Positions 1-5,124 of a stretch of DNA of 5,124 nt are shown piece by piece. Source of the stretch: Cytophagales bacterium. Its GTDB lineage: Bacteria > Bacteroidota > Bacteroidia > Cytophagales > Cyclobacteriaceae. How positions within the stretch are numbered: position 1 is the first letter of the stretch; every line of letters starts with the position of its first letter. Where the stretch lies: contig DPSB01000338.1 of the NCBI GenBank assembly GCA_003537495.1, forward strand, positions 1-5,124, read 5' to 3'. The position numbers were made by a program, and so were the translations under genes. The notes under the pieces are model-generated. The model had not been told where the DNA came from. It ran no database searches and saw nothing but the letters and a program-made list of their open reading frames with translations.

Positions 1-358
1 CAGAGTCCTGTTGATTGATCGCAACTTCAATGGCCCGCTCGTGGTATTCGGCCGATTTATTATACACACCTTTATTGGCATAGGCCAATCCGATAAAACT
101 TAACGGCTTCGAAAGATTTTTCTTTACTTCAATTTGCTTGCCCAACTCAAAAGCGCGCGAACAATAAAAAATTGTACTATCGGGATATGAATAGCGATAC
201 TCAAACCCGATTGCATTTAGAATGTCAAATTGACCCTCGGTTGGTTCAGGGGTAAGCGAGCTTCTTAAACTATCAATAGTAGTAAGGTTTTGGCTGCTTG
301 CCGAAAGCGCCAGACCCATGAGTACACCCAGTAACAAAAACCGTATTCGTACTACCAT
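1..358 (-). CDS. Exported TPR-repeat protein, N-terminal part (runs off the window)
   Basis: I translated this by hand from the ATG at 358-356; the frame stays open to position 2, giving 119 codons, and the C-terminus lies outside the window. Residues 1-23 are a Sec signal peptide: Arg4 and Arg6, then a hydrophobic core (FLLLGVLMGLALSA) ending in SSQ, a usual Bacteroidota cleavage context. Residues about 46-76 and 85-115 are two tetratricopeptide repeats; the second has the typical helix pattern (GLAYANKGVYNKSAEYHERAIEV). In this phylum, exported TPR arrays that start like this are usually the periplasmic sensor half of a signalling protein ending in a histidine kinase, LytTR or LuxR-type output domain. 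That is family knowledge, and the output domain is not visible here. A start at Met14 would destroy the signal peptide, so the first ATG is preferred. The leader is A/T-rich with no Shine-Dalgarno sequence. It lies 184 bp downstream of the permease on the same strand and probably has its own promoter. Confidence 0.8.
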   Translation of the reverse strand, partial: MVVRIRFLLLGVLMGLALSASSQNLTTIDSLRSSLTPEPTEGQFDILNAIGFEYRYSYPDSTIFYCSRAFELGKQIEVKKNLSKPLSFIGLAYANKGVYNKSAEYHERAIEVAINQQDS

Positions 359-542
359 TTAAAAAACACCACACCCATTTTAGAGTAAAGTGAAGTGCAA
401 GTTACCAACGGCACTGCCACTAATCGGGCCTTATGTAAGAAGTTATTTGAAAGGGAAAATAACCCACAGGTTTTACCAGAAATGAGTAAGGCCTTGCACG
501 CAACCTATCTGAATAGATAATTTTGAGTTAGACGCGAAAAGC
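359..542. other. Intergenic region between the permease and the TPR gene
   Basis: No credible coding frame is seen in these 184 bp. There are small symmetric elements: an 8-bp palindrome AAGGCCTT (488-495), an A/T-rich inverted repeat GTTATTT/AAATAAC (442-448 and 457-463), and TATCT-gaat-AGATA (506-519). None is followed by a T-tract on the minus strand, so none is a convincing terminator for the permease. I found no exact Bacteroidota -7 box (TAnnTTTG) on the minus strand ahead of the TPR gene. One exact match exists on the plus strand (518-525), pointing away from that gene. Confidence 0.6.
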
Positions 543-1769
543 CTAATCTTCTTCTAAAAAATTCAAATCTCGCCCGAAAGTCTCATCAATAAGGCGCAAG
601 GCCCAAAATGCAATTATGATAGTGATTACCCCCACTATTAGGGCACCTGTAAGAATATCGAAACTATTACGAAATAGTTGAAATAATAATGTGAGCGGTA
701 TAACCGTTCCCCGGATAAAGTTAGGAACAGTGGTGGCCACAGTAGAACGTAGGTTAGTACCGAATTGCTCGGCCGCTATGGTTACGAACAAGGTTCAATA
801 GCCGATACCAAAACCTAGCAGAAAACAAACCACATAAAACTGGATTGAACTGGAAATGGGTGCGTATAAATAAATCAAAACAAAGACGAGTGTTAGCAAA
901 ATAAAAAGGAACACGGTCTTTCTGCGCGAGCGAATAATCTGACTTAATAAACCACTACTCATATCGCCAGCGGCAAGACCAATGTAACTGAACATAACGG
1001 CATCGCCTGCCACAATACCAGTTATGTTCATAGCTTTGGCGAACTCTGGCGAGAAGGTGATGAGAATGCCGATAACATACCAGATGGGTAACCCGATAAG
1101 AATGCATCCCATAAACTTTACAAAGCGTTCTTTCTGATTAAACAATTGAAAAAAGTTTCCGCGCTCAACGTGTTGCTCCTTTACTTTTAAAAATATTCCT
1201 GATTCAAAAACGCTTACGCGAGCAATCAATAATAGTAAACCCAATCCACCACCAATAAAATAGGCAACCTGCCAATCGAAAGTTTTAGCAATATAGTTGG
1301 CCAGCACTGCACCCATTAAACCAACTGAAGCAACCAGGGTAGTTCCATAACCGCGCAGTTTTGTAGGAAGTGTTTCCGATACCAACGTAATACCCGCACC
1401 CAATTCACCAGCTAATCCAATACCGGCAATAAATCGCAACACAGCATACTGTGTTACTGTCTCAGCAAATCCATTTGCAATATTGGCAAGCGAATAAAGC
1501 AATATTGATCCAAACAACACGGAAAGCCGGCCGCGTTTATCGCCCATAATTCCCCAAATAATTCCCCCCACTAATAAACCTGCCATCTGCACCCGAATCA
1601 AAAACTCACCGGTAGCCATCATCTCCAAATCCGAAACGCCCATTGATTTTAAACTGGCTATCCGAACAATACTAAAAAGCAACAGATCATAGATATCTAC
1701 AAAGTAGCCCAAAGCCGCTACTATTACCGGTACACTAAAGAGTTGCTTCAGATTGTTTTGAGAGTTCAT
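543..1769 (-). pseudogene. MFS permease interrupted by an in-frame TGA (codon 325)
   Basis: This is a 12-helix Major Facilitator Superfamily transporter of the inner membrane, 409 codons including the final TAG, the usual length for the superfamily. TM1 (about 11-35) carries an acidic pair, D25 and D28 (VDIYD), resembling proton-coupled organic-acid symporters of the AAHS/MHS type. The loop after TM2 has the MFS motif A, GIMGDKRGR (73-81). TM4 has RFIAGIGLAGELG (102-114), followed by SETLPTKLRG (121-130). The central loop begins after FESGIF (188-193). Codon 325 is TGA (797-795), within TM10. The same frame then continues for 83 residues that supply TM11, TM12 and the tail ending LEED. The truncated product would lose the end of TM10 and the last two helices and is probably inactive. 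The four other Trp codons in the gene are TGG. The ATG at 1769 is preferred over an in-frame TTG at 1805, which would only add a poorly hydrophobic 12-residue extension. The substrate cannot be told; organic acid or sugar are both possible. Confidence 0.82.
795..797 (-). other. Internal TGA stop codon in the permease
   Basis: Read on the minus strand, the codons are GGT ATC GGC TAT TGA ACC TTG TTC. The upstream and downstream reading frames are the same frame, so restoring any sense codon here restores the full permease. TGG (Trp) is the one-transition neighbour and would fit a GYW-TLFV helix in this family. The 1043-residue neighbour and the rest of the permease use TGG for Trp, which argues against UGA being read as Trp genome-wide. 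Confidence 0.9.
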
Positions 1770-1804
1770 GAAGTAAATTTTCGTCAAAATAGTGAGATTT
1801 ATCA

Positions 1805-1816
1805 AAATCCGGATTT
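1805..1816. repeat. 12-bp perfect palindrome AAATCCGGATTT
   Basis: AAATCC followed directly by GGATTT is perfectly self-complementary. It sits 36-47 bp upstream of the permease ATG and 107-118 bp upstream of the propeller ATG, a plausible place for a dimeric regulator to bind. The half-site AAATCCG recurs at 1911-1917, just before the propeller start. The regulatory role is inference from position and symmetry only. Confidence 0.4.
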
Positions 1817-1863
1817 CTTCTTTTATCAGCTGCTTTCTGCCATTAGTAAAAAAAGAAATTGAG

Positions 1864-1880
1864 GGTTGTAAAAATCAACC
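1864..1880. repeat. Inverted repeat GGTTG-N7-CAACC
   Basis: Two perfectly complementary 5-bp arms (1864-1868 and 1876-1880) flank a 7-bp A-rich spacer, centred about 50 bp upstream of the propeller start codon. It could be an operator or a small leader hairpin. The arms are short enough that chance is a real alternative. Confidence 0.3.
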
Positions 1881-1922
1881 TATCCTCGCCTTTCTATCAA
1901 TTGAAAACCTAAATCCGTACCT

Positions 1923-4900
1923 ATGAAGAAACTCTTGCTACTGCCGTTATTGCTGCTATGCATAATCGGGCATGCTCAGAAGAAAGGAGCTCCCGCAAAA
2001 GCGGCAACGCTTACTTACGATGATAAACTTTACAACGCGCTGGAATGGCGCAGCATTGGGCCCTTCAGAGGCGGTCGATCGGCTGCCGTTACCGGTGTAC
2101 CCGGCAAACCTAATCTGTTTTATTTTGGTGCTACCGGTGGTGGCGTTTGGCGTACAACCGATGCCGGCAACAGTTGGGAGAATATTTCGGATGGTTTCTT
2201 TGGTGGATCGATTGGTGCTGTAGCTGTTAGCGAGTGGGATAATAACGTGATCTACGTAGGCGGTGGCGAAAAAACTGTTCGTGGAAATGTGTCGTACGGT
2301 TACGGCATGTGGAAATCGGTTGATGCCGGAAAAACCTGGTCAACCATTGGCTTGAAAGAATCGCGCCATATTTCGCGTGTGCGCATTCATCCAAAAAATC
2401 CGGATGTAGTGTATGCAGCCGTGTTGGGCGATCTTTTCAAATCATCAGAAGAAAGAGGTGTTTACAAATCAGTTGATGGTGGTAAAACGTGGAAGCGCAC
2501 ACTATTCGCCAATGCCGATGCTGGCGCTGTTGATCTTTGCTTCGATCCGAACAACCCGCGCATTTTATATGCCAGTACCTGGCGCATTCGCAGAACACCA
2601 TCCAGTTTAGATAGCGGTGGCGAAGGTTCTGCCCTATGGAAAAGTACCGATGGTGGCGATACCTGGACAAACATTACTACAAACAGTGGTTTGCCAAAAG
2701 GCACCTGGGGAATTGTGGGCATCTCCGTTTCACCTGTAAATTCAAATCGCGTGTACGCCATTATCGAAAACGAAAACGGTGGTGTGTATAGTTCAAATGA
2801 TGCCGGCCAGACCTGGCGCAAAGTAAATGACGATCGTAATCTGCGCCAACGCGCATGGTACTACACGCGCATTTATGCCGACACAAAAGATGTAGATATT
2901 GTTTATGTATTGAACGTATCGTATCACCGCTCCAAAGATGGTGGCAAAACTTTTCAATCGTATGAAGCACCCCATGGCGACCATCACGATTTATGGATAG
3001 CCCCGGAAGATAATCAGCGCATGGCTATTGCCGATGATGGTGGCGCACAGATTAGTTTTGATGCCGGTGAAAACTGGAGTACATACGACAATCAACCAAC
3101 CGGTCAGTTCTATCGGGTGGTTACCGATAATTCATTTCCTTATCGGATCTATGGCGCACAACAAGATAACAGTACCGTACGCATTTATCACCGTGTTGAT
3201 GGTGGAGCAATTACCGCCAGCGATTGGGAAGTAACAGCCGGAAGCGAGAGCGGCCATCTTGCGCCTGATCCTTCAGATAATGAAATTGTGTATGGTGGCA
3301 ACTATGGTGGCTTACTGGAAGTTGAAAACCATCGCACGCATGAAAGTCGTTCGGTAAACGTGTGGCCCGATAATCCGATGGGACATGGTGCAGAAGGTAT
3401 GAAGTATCGCTTTCAATGGAACTTCCCGATTTTCTTTTCGCCACACAATCCAAAGAAGTTATATACTACTTCTAATCACGTGCATGTTTCATACAATGGC
3501 GGGCAATCGTGGGAAACCATCAGTCCGGATTTAACGCGTAACGATAAATCAAAACTTGGGCCTTCCGGTGGGCCGATTACGAAAGACAACACCAGCGTAG
3601 AATATTATTGTACCATTTTCGCTGCTGCGGAATCTCCTTACGAAAAAGATTTTATAGTTACCGGATCGGATGATGGTTTGGTTTATGCTACTACCGATGG
3701 CGGCAAAGAATGGAAACCAATTACTCCTGCCGGAATGCCCGAGTGGATGATGATTAATAGTGTGGAGTTTGATCCACACAGCAAGGGTGGAATTTACATC
3801 GCGGGCACGCGATACAAATCAGGCGATTACAAACCGTATCTCTTCAAATCAAAAGATTATGGCAAAACCTGGACAAAAATTACGGATGGTATTGATGCCG
3901 GACATTTTACACGCGTGTTGCGAGCTGATCCAAAAAGAAAAGGTTTATTGTATGCGGGTACCGAAACCGGTATGTATGTATCGTTTGACGATGGCGCAAG
4001 TTGGAAGGCATTTCAGTTAAACTTACCGATTGTTCCTATTACTGATCTTACCATTAAAAACGATAACTTGATTGCCGCCACGCAAGGTCGGGGCTTCTGG
4101 CTAATTGATGATCTTACACCGTTGCATCAACTCAACGATGCCACAGCTTCAGCCGATGTATTTCTTTATAAGCCTTTGGCAAGCTATCGTATGGGACCAG
4201 CATTTAGTTGGGGCCGCCCTTCACGCACCGCAGGTCAAAACCATCCTGGTGGAGTTACCGTGCATTATTATGTGAAAGATACAGCCAAAGCCCAGGTAAG
4301 TTTGGAGTTTTTGCAAGCCGATGGTAAACTGATTAAAAAGTTTTCGACTAAGCCCGATACCAAAGCCAAAGAAGAAAAACTTACGTTGAAACAACCCGGC
4401 ATGAATAAGTTTAATTGGAATATGCGCTATGCCGATGCTGAACGCTTTGATGGAATGATTCTTTGGGCAGCTTCCTTGAATGGTCCTCGCGCTTTACCGG
4501 GCTCTTACAAAGTAAAGCTTACTGTAAACGGAAAGACACTCGATTCAGATTTTGAAATCTTAAAAGATCCACGGGCCACTTCTACTGATGCCGACATGAA
4601 AGCTCAGTTTGATTTCTTACAGGAAGTTATCACAAAAGTGAGCGAAACGAATTTGGCGATTAAAAAAATTCGCACCGTTCGCGAACAGATTAACCGTGCT
4701 ATTGATCCGATTAAAGATCAGAAAGATGCCATGAAAGATGTGCTGGATAAAGCCAAGGCTATTCAGGATGGTATGAAGAAGATTGAAGAATCGCTTTATC
4801 AAACCAAAAACAGAAGCGGGCAAGATCCACTTAACTTCCCCATCCGGTTAAACAACAAACTCGCACATCTCAATTCATTGGCAAGTGCGGGTAACTTCCG

Positions 4901-5054
4901 TCCTACCGATCAGATGGTAGCGTTTAAAAAAGAAATTACTGCCGAGATTGATGGCCATCTGGCTGCTCTCGATAAAATTCTGAAAGAAGAAGTTCCGGCC
5001 TTTAATGCGCTGGTAAAACAGAAGAATATTGATGCTGTAGTACTGAAAGATTAA
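1923..5054 (+). CDS. Exported Asp-box beta-propeller protein (sortilin/VPS10-like, GH74-like)
   Basis: Complete 1043-residue protein. Residues 1-18 are a Sec signal peptide (KK, a leucine-rich core, then GHA) with likely cleavage before Q19. Cys13 lies inside the hydrophobic core and is not a lipobox cysteine. Residues about 40-735 hold eleven Asp-boxes (S/T-x-D/N-x-G-x-x-W/F), the turn motif of BNR/sortilin-type propellers. Seven lie at 78-385 and four at 523-694, which suggests two tandem propellers as in GH74 and VPS10-type proteins. A His/Asp cluster (351-356, HGDHHD) lies near the end of the first propeller. Residues about 775-880 look like an Ig-type FlgD-like segment (GMNKFNWNMRYAD, then LPGSYKVKLTVNGK). 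Residues about 890-1030 are charged and helical, probably coiled coil. No type IX secretion C-terminal domain is seen, so the periplasm or outer-membrane periphery is likeliest. The family is common in Bacteroidota, but its substrate and activity are not established; I cannot assign GH74 catalytic acids. The reading frame is intact, and a strong terminator follows 16 bp after the stop, so it is probably monocistronic. Confidence 0.9.
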   Translation: MKKLLLLPLLLLCIIGHAQKKGAPAKAATLTYDDKLYNALEWRSIGPFRGGRSAAVTGVPGKPNLFYFGATGGGVWRTTDAGNSWENISDGFFGGSIGAVAVSEWDNNVIYVGGGEKTVRGNVSYGYGMWKSVDAGKTWSTIGLKESRHISRVRIHPKNPDVVYAAVLGDLFKSSEERGVYKSVDGGKTWKRTLFANADAGAVDLCFDPNNPRILYASTWRIRRTPSSLDSGGEGSALWKSTDGGDTWTNITTNSGLPKGTWGIVGISVSPVNSNRVYAIIENENGGVYSSNDAGQTWRKVNDDRNLRQRAWYYTRIYADTKDVDIVYVLNVSYHRSKDGGKTFQSYEAPHGDHHDLWIAPEDNQRMAIADDGGAQISFDAGENWSTYDNQPTGQFYRVVTDNSFPYRIYGAQQDNSTVRIYHRVDGGAITASDWEVTAGSESGHLAPDPSDNEIVYGGNYGGLLEVENHRTHESRSVNVWPDNPMGHGAEGMKYRFQWNFPIFFSPHNPKKLYTTSNHVHVSYNGGQSWETISPDLTRNDKSKLGPSGGPITKDNTSVEYYCTIFAAAESPYEKDFIVTGSDDGLVYATTDGGKEWKPITPAGMPEWMMINSVEFDPHSKGGIYIAGTRYKSGDYKPYLFKSKDYGKTWTKITDGIDAGHFTRVLRADPKRKGLLYAGTETGMYVSFDDGASWKAFQLNLPIVPITDLTIKNDNLIAATQGRGFWLIDDLTPLHQLNDATASADVFLYKPLASYRMGPAFSWGRPSRTAGQNHPGGVTVHYYVKDTAKAQVSLEFLQADGKLIKKFSTKPDTKAKEEKLTLKQPGMNKFNWNMRYADAERFDGMILWAASLNGPRALPGSYKVKLTVNGKTLDSDFEILKDPRATSTDADMKAQFDFLQEVITKVSETNLAIKKIRTVREQINRAIDPIKDQKDAMKDVLDKAKAIQDGMKKIEESLYQTKNRSGQDPLNFPIRLNNKLAHLNSLASAGNFRPTDQMVAFKKEITAEIDGHLAALDKILKEEVPAFNALVKQKNIDAVVLKD
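2154..4004 (+). repeat. Array of eleven Asp-box motifs encoded in the propeller gene
   Basis: The motifs span residues 78-85, 132-139, 183-190, 241-248, 291-298, 337-344, 378-385, 523-530, 590-597, 643-650 and 687-694. Most read S-x-D-x-G-K-T-W or a close variant. Departures are T for S in the first and ninth, F for W in the sixth (SKDGGKTF), and N for D in the eighth (SYNGGQSW). Steps are about 41-67 residues, one blade each, except for a 145-residue jump between the seventh and eighth, where blades have lost the motif. The repeats are diverged at DNA level, so this is an old domain array and not a recent tandem duplication. Confidence 0.85.
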
Positions 5055-5070
5055 TTCAACAACTACCTTA

Positions 5071-5111
5071 AAACAAAAAATGCCTCAGATTTTCTGAGGC
5101 ATTTTTTGTTT
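5071..5111. terminator. Bidirectional intrinsic terminator, 19-bp perfect stem
   Basis: The left arm AAACAAAAAATGCCTCAGA (5071-5089) and right arm TCTGAGGCATTTTTTGTTT (5093-5111) are exactly complementary around a TTT loop. The G/C-rich core TGCCTCAGA/TCTGAGGCA is followed by ATTTTTTGTTT on the plus strand, which ends the propeller transcript 16 bp after its TAA. The mirror A-tract on the left gives the same hairpin-plus-U-run on the minus strand, so it could also stop a convergent gene entering from the right. Confidence 0.93.
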
Positions 5112-5124
5112 AGAGATTAATAAT

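Larger units (their letters stand above)
1770..1922. promoter_or_regulatory. Divergent intergenic region between permease and propeller gene
   Basis: These 153 bp separate two outward-facing start codons (ATG at 1769 on the minus strand and at 1923 on the plus strand), so they should hold both promoters. I looked for the Bacteroidota consensus TTTG / TAnnTTTG on both strands and found no exact -7 box at a sensible position; the nearest is a one-mismatch TAGGTTTT on the minus strand (1912-1905), which has no clear -33 partner. Neither start codon has a Shine-Dalgarno sequence, which is common in this phylum. Two inverted repeats in this region are listed separately as candidate operators. Confidence 0.5.

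Noticed and set aside
442..463. Hairpin GTTATTT/AAATAAC as terminator of the permease
   Set aside because: The stem is A/T-rich with an 8-nt loop and no T-run follows on the minus strand.
791..797. Frameshift between two overlapping permease pieces
   Set aside because: Counting codons shows both pieces are in the same frame (1769 to 795 and 794 to 543 are both multiples of three), so the lesion is a stop codon only.
756..797. TGA as a selenocysteine codon
   Set aside because: Only a weak GAAC-CTT-GTTC hairpin follows the TGA, not a recognisable bacterial SECIS stem-loop, and the site is inside a membrane helix where a selenocysteine has no known role in MFS permeases.
795..797. Genetic code with UGA read as Trp
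   Set aside because: The window uses TGG for Trp throughout, including the four other Trp codons in this gene, and contains only this one TGA inside a gene.
1770..1805. Longer permease start at TTG 1805
   Set aside because: It adds 12 residues that do not look like family N-terminus, uses a rarer start codon and would overlap the palindrome; the ATG at 1769 gives a normal MFS beginning.
1950..1979. Lipoprotein lipobox around Cys13 of the propeller protein
   Set aside because: The cysteine is in the middle of the hydrophobic core after LLL, without a small residue at -1, and a better signal peptidase I site (GHA before Q19) follows.
2437..2987. Several minus-strand open frames opposite the propeller gene
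   Set aside because: They overlap one another and a strongly supported plus-strand gene, have low-complexity His/Arg/Cys-rich translations and no recognisable domain, so they are shadow frames.

Overview
The window looks like chromosomal DNA of a member of the Bacteroidota, probably a Cytophagales- or Chitinophagales-type environmental bacterium. The clues are A/T-rich leaders without Shine-Dalgarno sequences, signal peptides ending in '...AQ' or '...SSQ', a TPR protein of the kind that carries signalling domains in this phylum, and a large secreted Asp-box propeller protein. The taxonomic placement is inference from style, not from a marker gene.

Layout. (1) Positions 1-358, minus strand: the N-terminal 119 residues of an exported TPR protein that runs off the left edge. 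(2) 359-542: intergenic, with no gene. (3) 543-1769, minus strand: a 12-helix Major Facilitator Superfamily permease interrupted at codon 325 by an in-frame TGA. The frame is unbroken on both sides, so the lesion is one nonsense codon, most simply TGG to TGA, and not a frameshift. (4) 1770-1922: a 153-bp divergent intergenic region with a 12-bp perfect palindrome and a second small inverted repeat. (5) 1923-5054, plus strand: a complete 1043-residue exported protein with eleven Asp-boxes, an Ig-like FlgD-type segment and a helical C-terminus; it belongs to the sortilin/VPS10-like, GH74-like propeller family. (6) 5071-5111: a strong, symmetric hairpin terminator.

Functionally, the propeller protein and the permease are divergently transcribed and could share regulation, but nothing in the sequence ties them to one substrate. 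The clearest oddity is the stop codon inside an otherwise intact permease: a fresh pseudogene, a readthrough case or a sequence error. I see no CRISPR array, tRNA, rRNA, insertion sequence or phage gene, and no convincing evidence of a new multi-gene system.
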